Program-made: the position numbers and the translations under genes
The notes under the pieces: model-generated
The model's database searches: none
Told to the model about the DNA's origin: nothing
What the model saw: only the letters and a program-made list of their open reading frames with translations
Source of the DNA: Bacillus sp. 2B10
GTDB lineage: Bacteria; Pseudomonadota; Alphaproteobacteria; Sphingomonadales; Sphingomonadaceae
NCBI GenBank assembly: GCA_003946805.1
Contig: RPSH01000005.1
Coordinates: forward strand, 62,001-126,000
Direction: 5' to 3'
Length of the DNA: 64,000 nt
Part shown: piece by piece, positions 1-8,736 of the stretch
Layout: each line of letters begins with the position of its first letter
Numbering within the stretch: the first letter of the stretch is position 1

Positions 1-1
1 C

Positions 2-892
2 GTCGCGACGACCTTTTCGTTCCGGGACGAAGGCGGCGTCTCGCTCGGTGATGTCGCCCGCCTCGATACGATGGTGACGGTGGTCGACGCCGTGAACCTG
101 CTCGCCGACTATTCCAGCCAGGACTTTCTCGCCGATCGCGGCGAGACGCTGGGGGACGACGATACCCGCAGTCTCGTCGGGCTGCTCGTCGAACAGATCG
201 AGTTCGCCGATGTCGTGATCGTCAACAAGGCGTCGTCGGCATCGGCGGACCAGCTCGCGGTCGTAAAGAAGCTGGTCGCCAGCCTGAATGCCGATGCGGT
301 GATCGTGGCGGCGGATCATGCGCGCGTACCGCTGGACCGCGTCCTCGCGACCGGCCTGTTCGACGAGGAGAAGGCGGCACGCCATCCGCTCTGGGCGAAG
401 GAACTGTACGGCTATGCCCGTCACCAGCCCGAAAGCGAGGAATACGGGATCGAGAGCTTCGTCTATCGTGCCCGCCGCCCGTTCGATCCGGCAAGGTTCC
501 ATGCCTTCCTCACCGATGGCGGGCTCGATCACGTCGTGCGTGCCAAGGGGCATTTCTGGCTGGCGACCCGGCCTGACCATGTCGGCGAACTGGCGGTGGC
601 CGGCAGTCAGACGATGACGTCGCGCATGGGCAAATGGTGGGCAGCGCTGCCGAAGCACCATTGGCCCGACGATGGCCGGTTCGAACAGTTCGTCGCGAAA
701 CACTGGGACCCGGTCTGGGGCGACCGGCGACAGGAGCTCGTCTTCATCGGTATCGGCATGGACGAGGCACGCATTCGTCGCCGGCTCGATGGCTGCCTCG
801 TCCCCGCTGCCGCCTTCGCGCCGACGCTATGGACAGGTTTGCGCGATCCGTTTCCGGCATGGGGCGATCGCCTGCTGGAGGCGGCCGAATGA
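2..892 (+). CDS. CobW/COG0523-family GTP-binding protein, ZigA-like (5' end outside window)
   Basis: The open frame enters from base 2 without a start, so the N-terminal GTPase half with its Walker A motif lies outside the window. The visible part has the distal G-domain, with VVDAVNLL and a G4-like VIVNKAS segment, followed by a CobW_C-type domain (ESFVYRARRPFDPARFHAF, then RAKGHFWLATRP). Proteins of this family are metallochaperone GTPases; the ZigA branch delivers zinc or acts under zinc starvation. The stop overlaps the start of the next gene (ATGA), so the two are translationally coupled. The pairing with DUF1826 is typical of the zinc-type subgroup. Metal specificity is inferred from context, since the CxCC metal site is not in view. 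Confidence 0.85.
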   Translation, partial: VATTFSFRDEGGVSLGDVARLDTMVTVVDAVNLLADYSSQDFLADRGETLGDDDTRSLVGLLVEQIEFADVVIVNKASSASADQLAVVKKLVASLNADAVIVAADHARVPLDRVLATGLFDEEKAARHPLWAKELYGYARHQPESEEYGIESFVYRARRPFDPARFHAFLTDGGLDHVVRAKGHFWLATRPDHVGELAVAGSQTMTSRMGKWWAALPKHHWPDDGRFEQFVAKHWDPVWGDRRQELVFIGIGMDEARIRRRLDGCLVPAAAFAPTLWTGLRDPFPAWGDRLLEAAE

Positions 893-1479
893 CGCTGGCG
901 ATGCTCGACGACGTCGTGGCGTTCGGCTACGACCGGGCCTCGCTCGATGCGATCGCCCGGCCCGCTGCCGCGCTGGCGATCTGGTGGCGATCGCTGCCGG
1001 ATGCGCTGCGGACAGCACTTGCCGCGCTGGACCTCGCTACCGTGGACGACGTGTCGCTCGATCTCGACGCGGGGGCGCCGCTCGACGCGACCCTGCGCGC
1101 GGCGGGCTATCCCGATGCCGTTGCCGCCTTGCTCGCCGCCGATATCGGCCTGCTGGTGCGTCGTCACGCCGCGCTTACCGGCGAGGATCGGCTACGTATC
1201 CGCCTCGACGTCGTCGAAACCGACGCATGCCGGCGCTTTCATGCCGATTTCGTCACGCTGCGGCTCCTGTGCAGCTATGTCGGACCGGGAACGCAGTGGT
1301 GCCGTGCGCGGGCGCCCGACGCAATCTGCGAGGTGCCGACCGGCGCGGTGGGCGTGTTCAAGGGTCGCATGCTGCTCGATCCGCCGAGCGTGCTGCACCG
1401 GTCACCGCCGATCGTCGCCACCGGCGATCGTCGCCTGTTGCTGGTGATCGATCCGTTGCGGGGTCCGGACTTGCCCTGA
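889..1479 (+). CDS. DUF1826 domain-containing protein
   Basis: This 196-residue cytoplasmic protein has no signal peptide. The diagnostic DUF1826 stretch is VVETDACRRFHADFVTLRLL, followed by a GPGTQWC-like segment. The family is known mainly as a companion of zinc-regulated COG0523 GTPases, and its biochemical role is not established. The conserved Cys and His residues would suit metal binding, but that is inference. The ATG overlaps the GTPase stop by four bases, and no RBS of its own is obvious, so it depends on coupling to the upstream gene. Confidence 0.8.
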   Translation: MTLAMLDDVVAFGYDRASLDAIARPAAALAIWWRSLPDALRTALAALDLATVDDVSLDLDAGAPLDATLRAAGYPDAVAALLAADIGLLVRRHAALTGEDRLRIRLDVVETDACRRFHADFVTLRLLCSYVGPGTQWCRARAPDAICEVPTGAVGVFKGRMLLDPPSVLHRSPPIVATGDRRLLLVIDPLRGPDLP

Positions 1480-1993
1480 CGGCCATGCCCGTTCGACCCG
1501 AACTGCGGGTGACCCGCCAAGGACGCTATGAACGAATGGCGGAATGGCGAGCGAAAAGTCCGCGAGAGCGTCCGCAACTGGGTCACGCTGCAGCGGCTGA
1601 GTGCCGGTTGCGGCATCACCGATCTCGCCCCGGCGCATCGACAGGCATGTGGATCTTCGCTCCCTTCCTGCGCCCGGTCCCGGCATAGAGTGCGCGCTCG
1701 TCGCATGCGGGTGTCGGGCGCAGCGTGTGGCGTCAATGATCGCGGCGGTTGGCGCGGCCTTCCAGGGCGGCGGATCGTGGCGCATCATCCGGCCGATCTG
1801 CTCCTGTCCGGAATTATCATGCCGTCGACTTACGAGGGTCGGCCTCGGGCCGCTCACAGGCTAAATCCACCATGGAGATTTCGGTAGGTGGCGGGCCGCA
1901 CCGGACCCCGATAAGCACTATGTCTACGCCATAGCCCGCTAAACCCCTCTTCCGAGCGCGGTGACAATCAGCCTGCCGTCACCTGAGGCGGTT
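1480..1993. other. Intergenic region, no supported gene
   Basis: This is 514 bp between the DUF1826 gene and the stop of a convergent lipoprotein gene. Several open frames cross it on both strands, but none has codon bias, an RBS or a recognisable protein. The only structured element seen is the short coding-like repeat at 1889-1942, reported separately. Confidence 0.5.
1889..1942 (+). repeat. Dispersed coding-like repeat, copy 1 (3'-end remnant)
   Basis: These 54 bp match 12187-12240 at 45 positions. Read in one frame both copies encode nearly the same tail, WRAAPDPDKHYVYAIAR here and WRAAPDDDEHYVYAIAL there, and both end in TAA at the same place. Four differences are synonymous third-position changes, which suggests the frame was once translated. 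An in-frame stop lies only about 25 bp upstream of this copy, so it is a remnant or a very small ORF. The parent protein was not recognised. Confidence 0.55.
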
Positions 1994-2986
1994 TCATCGT
2001 CCCGGCAGTTCGGGCAGAAAGACGCCGCCCCGTTCGTCGCGGATGTCGCCTGTCACCGCGATCTCCGACGCGGCATTGCGATCGAGGTCGTAGCGCATCC
2101 GGACGGCGAGATCGGCACGACAGGCTCCCGTCCCGGCTCGTCGCGGGCCGCTGCATGCGAGGATGTACGTCCGGATCGTATCGAGCCTGCGCGCGTCCAG
2201 TTTGGTTCCCCATGCAACGACGACCGGCGGTACCGTGCCGCCGCCCGGTGCATCGTCCAGTGCCGACTGCGCGATCCGGGCGAGCCGGTTGCGCACGCCG
2301 CTGCGTCGCAGCCAGTCGGGATCGAGCCGCAACATCGCCGCCGACACGGCGGCGTCCGATGCGGCCAGTCCGATGAGGAAGCTCGGGACCGCCGCTTCCC
2401 CTGCTTCGGCCGGTATCTCGAAACGCAGCGGCACCGAGGCGCGTGCCGGATCGGGTGCGAGGATGCGCAGCCGCAACGCGCGTGTCGCATCCGGAGCCTG
2501 CGCAGACAGGCCACGTCGGAAGGCGGCGATGCAGGGCGTCAGACGGTCCAGCACTGATTGCTGGTCGTCCGTCGGCAAGTCCAGTTCAATCACGGTGCGG
2601 AAATCGACGACGACATCGCCTCCCTCGATGCCGAGCGCCTTGATCCCGCAATCGCGCAGCGCGGCGTCAAGTGCGTTGACCTTGTCGCCGGCGAGAACCC
2701 CGTGATCGTAGGCGCGCAGAAAACGCCGGTCGCAGGGTGACCCGAGGCGGCAGGTGGCGGGGTCTGCATCCATATCGAACGCGATACGCGTGACCGGATC
2801 GCCCCGGATCGCCAGAATGACGCGGTAGCGATCCTTCAGCCGGCGGGTCGCGAACGGTTCCAGCCGGCCGGGATGATGCGCCTCGGCAAGGGCCATCGCC
2901 GCGTTCGTCGCGGCCTGTCCACCGGCACAGCCGCCCACGCCCAGCAACGTCGCGCCCGCCGCGAGCCATGTACCCAATCGCGTCAC
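1994..2986 (-). CDS. Predicted lipoprotein of unknown function (330 aa)
   Basis: The start is GTG (MTRLGTWLAA) with a GGAAAGGAC Shine-Dalgarno sequence. The N-terminus is a signal peptide ending in a lipobox-like LGVGGC, so Cys21 or so would be lipidated. The mature part, about 310 residues, has several cysteines (TCRLGSPCDRR, DCGIKALG) and no recognised domain. It probably sits in the periplasm or on the outer membrane. It lies tail-to-tail with DUF1826 across a 500-bp gap and head-to-head with a small secreted protein gene at 3053. Confidence 0.7.
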   Translation of the reverse strand: MTRLGTWLAAGATLLGVGGCAGGQAATNAAMALAEAHHPGRLEPFATRRLKDRYRVILAIRGDPVTRIAFDMDADPATCRLGSPCDRRFLRAYDHGVLAGDKVNALDAALRDCGIKALGIEGGDVVVDFRTVIELDLPTDDQQSVLDRLTPCIAAFRRGLSAQAPDATRALRLRILAPDPARASVPLRFEIPAEAGEAAVPSFLIGLAASDAAVSAAMLRLDPDWLRRSGVRNRLARIAQSALDDAPGGGTVPPVVVAWGTKLDARRLDTIRTYILACSGPRRAGTGACRADLAVRMRYDLDRNAASEIAVTGDIRDERGGVFLPELPGR

Positions 2987-3052
2987 CGGATGTCCTTTCC
3001 CTTCGCCGGCGACCTTATCATAGTCGCACGATCCCCGTCCGGAGTTCCGACC

Positions 3053-3424
3053 ATGCCGCCTGCCATCCTGATCGCGCTCCTGGTACAGGCCGCACCGCCT
3101 TTCGTCGCCGGATCGCCGGACGCGCGTGCGGGCATCATCCATGTCGGTGCGACCGGCATCCGCTGCGCCAGACTGCCCTGTCCGACGCGCGGAGTATTCA
3201 TTCCCGACGCGCGCGGGCACGCCGTGCGCGACCGGCTGCTGATGGCCGACACCAGCGGCACCGCGCCACCCCCGCCGATGATCGGCAACGCGGCGGCGCG
3301 GCGCGAGATCGCGCGCATCTGGGAGGCGCGCGGCTGCGTCGCGGTTGAAGGTCGCCTGATCGCGGGTGAGGACGACCGGCCGCTGTTGCGGGTCGATCGC
3401 CTGGTCGGCCGTTGCAGCAGCTGA
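3053..3424 (+). CDS. Small secreted hypothetical protein (123 aa)
   Basis: The ATG begins MPPAILIALLVQAAPPFVAG, a short signal-peptide-like N-terminus. The mature protein has a Cys pair (IRCARLPCPTRG) and two further cysteines (ARGCVAVEG and the C-terminal VGRCSS), which would suit two disulphides in the periplasm. Third-position GC is high throughout, as expected for a real gene in this genome. The gene diverges from the lipoprotein ending at 2986. No family was recognised. Confidence 0.6.
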   Translation: MPPAILIALLVQAAPPFVAGSPDARAGIIHVGATGIRCARLPCPTRGVFIPDARGHAVRDRLLMADTSGTAPPPPMIGNAAARREIARIWEARGCVAVEGRLIAGEDDRPLLRVDRLVGRCSS

Positions 3425-3440
3425 TTCCCCCGATGCCCCG

Positions 3441-3914
3441 TCATCCCGTCCACCGGCGCCACCACGGTCGCGCCGGTTCGCGGAAGGGCGCGCCTGCCTC
3501 GCTCTCCAGCCAGCGGTCCAGATAACCCTCGAACCGCCGGTCAATCAGCTGTCCGCCCAACCGGAACGGCGGATCGTAGCGATAGTCGATGGCGTAGCGG
3601 CCATCGCGCTCGACGGTCAGTCGAGCCGACGTCCAGCGGCTGCCCGTGCCCGCCATGTCGTCCGAGAGCGTTGCGAACATCCGTTTTGCGGTCGCGGGAA
3701 GCCGGAAGGCGAGGCGCTCCACCGGGCCGCCTGGGCGATGCGCGAGGGAGAAGCAGATACTGCTGGTGCGCCCGCCATCGCCCACCTCGATATCGAGGAA
3801 CAGGTGCAACCACGCGCGATTGCCCCATTCGCCATCGGTCAGGTCGGCGACGCCTGCGACCACCTCCGCGACGATCGTCGCCTCCGATGTTGCTTGCCGG
3901 CTCGCATCCATCAT
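3441..3914 (-). CDS. Hypothetical protein, possibly DUF600/YezG-like (157 aa)
   Basis: This is a cytoplasmic protein without a signal peptide, starting MMDASRQATS. Its layout, an N-terminal strand-rich region and then W-x-S-x-x-L-x-V-E-x-D-G-x-Y-x-I-D-Y-x-Y, resembles the DUF600/YezG immunity-protein fold. This is a pattern judgement, not a domain hit. It follows the lipoprotein gene at 3919-4611 with four bases between stop and start, so the two are co-transcribed. A toxin-immunity role is only a possibility, since no toxin domain is visible nearby. Confidence 0.55.
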   Translation of the reverse strand: MMDASRQATSEATIVAEVVAGVADLTDGEWGNRAWLHLFLDIEVGDGGRTSSICFSLAHRPGGPVERLAFRLPATAKRMFATLSDDMAGTGSRWTSARLTVERDGRYAIDYRYDPPFRLGGQLIDRRFEGYLDRWLESEAGAPFREPARPWWRRWTG

Positions 3915-3918
3915 CCGC

Positions 3919-4611
3919 TCACCGCTCGGTGAAACCCTGCGCGCCGATCCGGTGCGCGCGCATGTCGTTGCCGCTCTGGCGCAGCATGTCGCGCTGCACC
4001 GCGTCGGACAATTCGCGCAGCGCCGCCGCATCTCCGTGCCGCAGTCGCGCTTCCTCCAGCCACATCCCGGCCGTCATCAGGCGCATCTCGGCCTCGCGCT
4101 GGCGATCCGCGTCGTCCTCGCGGTGCAGCGCGTGATCGGCGAACCGCTCGCCGATCTGCGCCAGCAATGCGCGCTGGTCGTCCGGCGTCAGCGGCCTGGC
4201 GTTTGCCAGTTCCCACGCCAGCCCGAACAGCAGCACGGTTGCGCCATCAACGCTGTGGAGCGGCAGCCCCAGCGACTCCAGTGCGCGATCGGCTATCGTC
4301 GCCGCATCACCGGACCGCAGGAAGCCGTCGGGATCGGGAATGGCGTGGCGCAGCGAGAAATTGCGGTTGCGATGATCGGCGAGGCCGCGCGCGATCTGAC
4401 GCCGGATCGCCGGATCGAAGCGATAGGACAGTACGCCCCCTGCCGACTCGGCCGCCTTCGTTGCTGGCGCGCTGACGGCGGCATCGTCGAAGCCCGCGGA
4501 GAACAGCGGGGCGACGGCGTTCCTGTCGACCGCCTCGTCGTTGCCGGCGTCCGGGGAACAGCCGGCCAGCAGGATCGCTGCCGCGGTCGTGGACATCGCG
4601 TGCCGGATCAT
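3919..4611 (-). CDS. Predicted lipoprotein, DUF6683-like (230 aa)
   Basis: The signal peptide MIRHAMSTTAAAILLAGCSP carries a clear lipobox (LAGC). The mature domain is helix-rich. It begins LSYRFDPAIRRQ and contains a hydrophobic GATVLLFGLAWELANA helix, a pattern that recalls DUF6683 proteins, though the match is weak. It is the first gene of a two-gene unit with the 157-aa protein downstream and diverges from the secreted protein gene at 4788. Its function is unknown. Confidence 0.6.
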   Translation of the reverse strand: MIRHAMSTTAAAILLAGCSPDAGNDEAVDRNAVAPLFSAGFDDAAVSAPATKAAESAGGVLSYRFDPAIRRQIARGLADHRNRNFSLRHAIPDPDGFLRSGDAATIADRALESLGLPLHSVDGATVLLFGLAWELANARPLTPDDQRALLAQIGERFADHALHREDDADRQREAEMRLMTAGMWLEEARLRHGDAAALRELSDAVQRDMLRQSGNDMRAHRIGAQGFTER

Positions 4612-4787
4612 CGTTCACCGTTCATGACCGCGATCACAGCAGGCACCAGACCTTCAAGGCAATGCGGATGCCCCGAAAGCGGATGGAATGCGCAAGAAAC
4701 GCGACGAGTTGTCACCTTTCGCGTGAGAGACATGCCATGTTCATCGTCGAACTGCTCGAACATTTCCAGACCACAAGGAGTAAGTCG

Positions 4788-5309
4788 ATGATCCGTCATC
4801 TTCTCGTCATGTCCCCGATGCTGCTGGCGACGCCCGCCGCAGCACAGGTACCGATGGTGGACGTGCCGATCTGGAGCAACGGACTGCTCGGCCAGTCGGC
4901 CATGTCGCTTGCGGTCCGGGAAACCGAGCGTCGTAACGGCGTCCGTTCCGACCGGCGCCGTTCCGCATCGCGCGAATGCTCGGCGGACGCGCTGCCGATC
5001 GCGGAGCGGCGGCGCATGGAAGCGGAGTATGTCCGCCGCGCGCGGGCCGATGGCCGCGCCAGCGCCGATGCCTGGGTGAACGAACAGGGCAGGCGCTTTC
5101 GCATGAAGCTCATCGCCGACGGCGTGTGCGACGATACGCGCGTCGCCCGTGCGGAAAGGACAGAACGACCCGCCGCCGGCAAAGCGCGCAAGCAGGTCAC
5201 GGATCGCAACGGCCGTCCGTGCAGTCGTACCCGACTGGAAATGCGGACGACTGCGAACCTGAGCGGGGGCGCCATGTCGATGTCCCCCGTGCCCGTCTGC
5301 GCGGATTGA
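4788..5309 (+). CDS. Secreted hypothetical protein (173 aa)
   Basis: The start is set by an AAGGAG Shine-Dalgarno sequence seven bases upstream of ATG. The signal peptide MIRHLLVMSPMLLATPAAAQ ends in a clean AAAQ cleavage site. The mature protein is basic and Arg-rich with four cysteines (SRECSADA, DGVCDDT, RPCSRT, VPVCAD). A soluble periplasmic role with disulphides is likely. It was not assigned to a family. A long antisense frame over this region was rejected because it lacks an RBS and codon bias. Confidence 0.65.
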   Translation: MIRHLLVMSPMLLATPAAAQVPMVDVPIWSNGLLGQSAMSLAVRETERRNGVRSDRRRSASRECSADALPIAERRRMEAEYVRRARADGRASADAWVNEQGRRFRMKLIADGVCDDTRVARAERTERPAAGKARKQVTDRNGRPCSRTRLEMRTTANLSGGAMSMSPVPVCAD

Positions 5310-5322
5310 CGAAAAAACCGGC

Positions 5323-6252
5323 CTACCGCTCGCGTCGAACGACATACTCGTCGCGTGCCGTATCGTAGCGGTACAGCACGGTGTTATCCGGTCCCAGATG
5401 ACGGACCTTGCCGGGCGCGACGATCTCGGTGCCGGCACGCCGTACGCGAATATCGGGCAGGTCCGTTCCCGCCGCCTCGAAGCGGATCGTTCCCCGGTCC
5501 GCCGCGCAGGTCATGACCGCCCCGCCGTCGCAGGCAGCAGCGTTGTCCGATCCGGTCGGCAGCACCGCGACCAGTGACCAGCCGCCGTTCGGATAGTCTC
5601 GCTTGCGGGCCTCGCTCCGCTTCATACCGCGGGGGTCGAACAGCAGGACGGCGTGGCTTCCAAGTGTCGTGCCCTGCGCGAAGTCGCTCAAGCGAAGCGC
5701 GAACAGCATCCGCCCGTCCTCGACCCTGTGGGGCGGCGGCAGGCCCGACTGGTCCATGTCGATTCGGGCGGGATTGCCGGAGGCGTTCACCGCCAGTTCG
5801 CCGACGAAGCCGCTGTCGACCGCCCGCCACCGACCGTCTTCCAGCACGAAGGTTGCCTGGCCCAGTGAAACGGGCTTGCGGGCCCCGTGCGCTTCGGCAG
5901 CCTCCACCTGGGTCATGGCGGTGAAACCGGTGAAATAGCTGCGTCCGCCCGATGTGAAGGGAAGTCTGTGCCAGACACCGGTCTCATTGGTCCCGTCCCC
6001 CGGTTCGGAATCGACGTAGACCTTGCGATCCGCATCGTAGCGCCCGTTCTCCGCTCCGTCCCAGCCGGCGCGCAAGATGTCCCGCGCTGTCGGCGGAGGT
6101 GCGTCCGTCGCGAGCGGTCGCGCCGGTGAGGTAGAAGTCGGGGCCATCGCCTGAGGTCGCCCGTCCTTCTTCCCTCCCGCCGGTGCGGCATCGCAGGCGG
6201 TCGTCGTCAGGGATGCGGCCAACACGAGGGCTGCGGCGTGGGTCTTCATCAT
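5323..6252 (-). CDS. Predicted lipoprotein of unknown function (309 aa)
   Basis: The N-terminus MMKTHAAALVLAASLTTTAC is a lipoprotein signal with Cys20 as the likely lipidated residue, followed by a Pro/Thr/Ala-rich linker. The mature domain is strand-rich and contains VYVDSEPGDGTNETGVWHRL and a late Cys pair (AACDGGAVMTC). It is the last of four overlapping genes (7917 down to 5323) and its start overlaps the preceding stop. No family was recognised. Confidence 0.65.
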   Translation of the reverse strand: MMKTHAAALVLAASLTTTACDAAPAGGKKDGRPQAMAPTSTSPARPLATDAPPPTARDILRAGWDGAENGRYDADRKVYVDSEPGDGTNETGVWHRLPFTSGGRSYFTGFTAMTQVEAAEAHGARKPVSLGQATFVLEDGRWRAVDSGFVGELAVNASGNPARIDMDQSGLPPPHRVEDGRMLFALRLSDFAQGTTLGSHAVLLFDPRGMKRSEARKRDYPNGGWSLVAVLPTGSDNAAACDGGAVMTCAADRGTIRFEAAGTDLPDIRVRRAGTEIVAPGKVRHLGPDNTVLYRYDTARDEYVVRRER

Positions 6253-6710
6253 CGATTCCCTGCGTGTGAGGATGGAGGCCGATCATCGACCGGAACGCCC
6301 GGCCTGCGGCGAAGCAGCCTCACGCCGACGACCGACATCACGACACCCGCCACCAGGAACGGCAGCGCCAGCACCAGGATCAGCACCACGCCCGTCGACC
6401 CCCGCTCCGTGTTGTCGCGCAACAGCATTTCCGGCATTCCGGCGTCCAGCAGCACCAGCAAAACGCCGAGCAGGCAGCCGATCCCCGCCGCCGTCAGGCC
6501 CCATCCGCACCGCCGGCGCATGTCGCCCGCGCGCCGCAGGAGGAGCGCCGCGGCGATCGTCAGAAGCCACGGCGTCAAGATCAATGCCGTCTCCGCCAGC
6601 GCGTTGCCGAAGAGGGCGGGCAGGACGATCGAGACCACGCCCTGCATCGTCCAGCCGACGAGCAGGCCGAGCGCACCGCTGGCCAGCCATGCCTTGCCGT
6701 TCGGTGTCAC
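6249..6710 (-). CDS. Four-helix integral membrane protein (153 aa)
   Basis: The start is GTG, overlapping the upstream stop (GTGA). Four hydrophobic segments are visible, at about residues 8-32, 40-58, 70-88 and 105-130. They are joined by short loops, with basic RRAGDMRRR and RLLRRRPG segments on the probable cytoplasmic side. It is co-transcribed with three secreted or lipoprotein genes of unknown role. Its function is unknown. Confidence 0.65.
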   Translation of the reverse strand: MTPNGKAWLASGALGLLVGWTMQGVVSIVLPALFGNALAETALILTPWLLTIAAALLLRRAGDMRRRCGWGLTAAGIGCLLGVLLVLLDAGMPEMLLRDNTERGSTGVVLILVLALPFLVAGVVMSVVGVRLLRRRPGVPVDDRPPSSHAGNR

Positions 6711-7201
6711 GGCGTCGTCCGGGGGCTGGCAGCGATTCCTGGCGACACTTGTTGCGGCTCGTCGGTCCAGGTCAGAAGCTTCGTCAGCGTTCCGCCGGGT
6801 TCTGCGAAGCGGCGGCAGGACGGATCATCGGCGACATCGGAAAGTCGCGCCGACCGGAACGCGCCCGCGCGCAGAGCCTCCAGATAGGTATCGGCCCAGG
6901 CAAGATCCCCGCCGCCGAGTTCCCGTCGCGCTTCGAGCACTTCAGCGCTCGCCCGCTCGACGATCAGCGCCGCCGTTTCCTCGTTCAGGCTGCGGCACAG
7001 TTGTCCGATCGCGACCAGCCTTTCCATCCGCACCATCGGCACGGCGAGCGACGCGAACAATGCCCGCGCAGGCGAGCGACCCGCTTCTTGCTCAGGCGAA
7101 AGGACGCCGGTCGCCATCGCGCGTTGCGGAAGCATGGCGATCGATGCCGGAGCGACCAGCAGCGCGCAGGTGAGCGACAGGATCGTCGTCCGGTTCAGCA
7201 C
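6707..7201 (-). CDS. Secreted hypothetical protein (164 aa)
   Basis: The start is GTG, overlapping the TGA of the upstream gene. The signal peptide MLNRTTILSLTCALLVAPAS is followed by a helical mature domain rich in Ala, Leu and Arg, with two cysteines (GQLCRSL, DDPSCRRF) that could pair. It is the second of four overlapping genes. No enzyme motif is seen and no family was recognised. Confidence 0.6.
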   Translation of the reverse strand: MLNRTTILSLTCALLVAPASIAMLPQRAMATGVLSPEQEAGRSPARALFASLAVPMVRMERLVAIGQLCRSLNEETAALIVERASAEVLEARRELGGGDLAWADTYLEALRAGAFRSARLSDVADDPSCRRFAEPGGTLTKLLTWTDEPQQVSPGIAASPRTTP

Positions 7202-7917
7202 CCCGACACTCGCGATGCAGCGACGGGACGATAGCGGCCCCCATCACCGCGGACATAGGTTTCGTCGAATGCCTGTGCGCCGGTATAGGCCAGAGTGAAG
7301 CTGCGGCCCTTTTCGGCAGCGACGATGCGGCCAGCCAGCGCCGCCGATCCGCCATCCCCGCGGCGGACCGGGAAGCGGGCGATCTCGACCGGACCCGCGG
7401 GCGCAAGCTCGGTCAGGACCGCCATGGTGCAGGCGCTCCCCGGCGCCCGTGTTGGCGCCTCCGTGTAGAGCACGGGCACGGCGGTGATTGCGTCGGTGTG
7501 GCCCCAGCGTGCCACCGGTCGTCCCGCCGTAGTCTTCACGCCCGCGTCCAGCCACTCGCCGGCCGCCTGATATGGATAGCTCGGTCGTCCTTCGTCATGG
7601 TCGAGATAGTGGACGGACGTGCGCCCGGCGCATTGCGGGGCGGTGCATTCGTTGGCGGCGGTACTGACCAGCGCGACGCGGGTCGGCGATATCGGGATCA
7701 GCGCGAGAGGGACGAAGGTGAACGTCTCGCCATCGATCCGGCGGATCGCATCGGTCCGGATCGAGGGCGCAGCGAATACGGTTTCGAACGCCGCCGGCGT
7801 CCCGGCCGGAACAGCGTCGCGGTCGACGTCGACGATCTCGAACAGCGCGCGCGGTTGCGCCGGAAGGGGAGTTGTCGCCGTCGCGGAAACGATGGCCATG
7901 ATGATTGCCGTGCGCAT
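7195..7917 (-). CDS. Secreted hypothetical protein (240 aa)
   Basis: It is the first gene of the 7917-5323 operon, with ATG preceded by an AAAGG Shine-Dalgarno sequence. The signal peptide runs MRTAIIMAIVSATATTPLPAQ with cleavage after LPAQ. The mature protein has four cysteines (ECTAPQC, ACTMAV, SGC at the end) and a mainly beta character. Similar small surface-exposed proteins are scattered in sphingomonads, but no named family fits. Confidence 0.65.
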   Translation of the reverse strand: MRTAIIMAIVSATATTPLPAQPRALFEIVDVDRDAVPAGTPAAFETVFAAPSIRTDAIRRIDGETFTFVPLALIPISPTRVALVSTAANECTAPQCAGRTSVHYLDHDEGRPSYPYQAAGEWLDAGVKTTAGRPVARWGHTDAITAVPVLYTEAPTRAPGSACTMAVLTELAPAGPVEIARFPVRRGDGGSAALAGRIVAAEKGRSFTLAYTGAQAFDETYVRGDGGRYRPVAASRVSGC

Positions 7918-8007
7918 CGATGCCTTTCCCTGATGGTTCCGACCGCCGCGAACCCGATGCTGGCACCGTGGTCGCGACCTTTCCGTTAACGACGTGCCCG
8001 CGATCCC

Positions 8008-8577
8008 CTACGGTGCGAGCACCACGCGCGTGGTCCGGCCGCCACGAAGAGAAACCCGCCTCATCAGCGAACCTCCGTCCGGAATGCGTCCGTAATGCTG
8101 CCAAGTGATGACCGTGGTGACGAAATAGTCTCCGTCGGCCACGCCCGAGAACTGGAAATCGCCCCTCGAATCGCAGCGGGTGTCGCGTCCCGCGGACTGT
8201 TGATAGTGATCGTTCCTGGGTTCGAAGGGAGGAAAGGGTTCCCTCGTGCTCTTCCCGAAACCGGCGATATGCAGGCCACGCTTTATTCTGACGTCCCGAA
8301 AACCCTGGCGATCACTGTCGAACGCCACCATCATCCGCTCGGTTGTGTAGGGTGTCACGGGCACGAGGAAGACGCTTTGCCCACGACAAGTCACCGCATC
8401 CCCGTCGCTTAGAGGAATCAAGGCGTTGCCCTGAATGACGTTGTCGCCGTCCCGAATTTCGTGCGCAGCGGGATCATAGGGCGCCTCGATGCGGTGCGCC
8501 CGCTCGGCATGTGCCGTCGCGGAGAGGGACATGGCCGCACCGACCAGCACGGTCATCGATATCAAGCGTTTTGACAT
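8008..8577 (-). CDS. Secreted hypothetical protein, possible carboxypeptidase-regulatory-like fold (189 aa)
   Basis: The start chosen is MSKRLISMTVLVGAAMSLSA, a signal peptide ending in TAHA. The mature part contains GDFQFSGVADGDYFVTTVITW. That is the pattern of a small beta-sandwich domain (CarboxypepD_reg or SdrD-like) where a value is rendered as G-x-Y-x-V-x-x. The match is by eye only. It diverges from the secreted protein at 8737 and is separated from the operon at 7917 by 90 bp. Confidence 0.6.
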   Translation of the reverse strand: MSKRLISMTVLVGAAMSLSATAHAERAHRIEAPYDPAAHEIRDGDNVIQGNALIPLSDGDAVTCRGQSVFLVPVTPYTTERMMVAFDSDRQGFRDVRIKRGLHIAGFGKSTREPFPPFEPRNDHYQQSAGRDTRCDSRGDFQFSGVADGDYFVTTVITWQHYGRIPDGGSLMRRVSLRGGRTTRVVLAP

Positions 8578-8736
8578 AACCCCCCGAGGATTTTCCACGT
8601 CCGTCGATATGTGAGATATGATCCAGAGCAAGAAGCGTCAACGCAAAGCATGCCCGTCGCGGCTACCGGATGGCCGCCGATGGATCGCCTTGACGCTCGC
8701 TCGACGATTTGGCGCTTGGCGTCGGGAGGAGCCTTC

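Noticed and set aside
1528..1887. A possible 119-aa gene in the gap after DUF1826
   Set aside because: No RBS, no codon bias and no recognisable sequence; it overlaps equally long frames on the other strand.
4608..5438. A 276-codon minus-strand frame
   Set aside because: It crosses an intact plus-strand gene with AAGGAG and a signal peptide and extends past both ends of it without any supporting signal.
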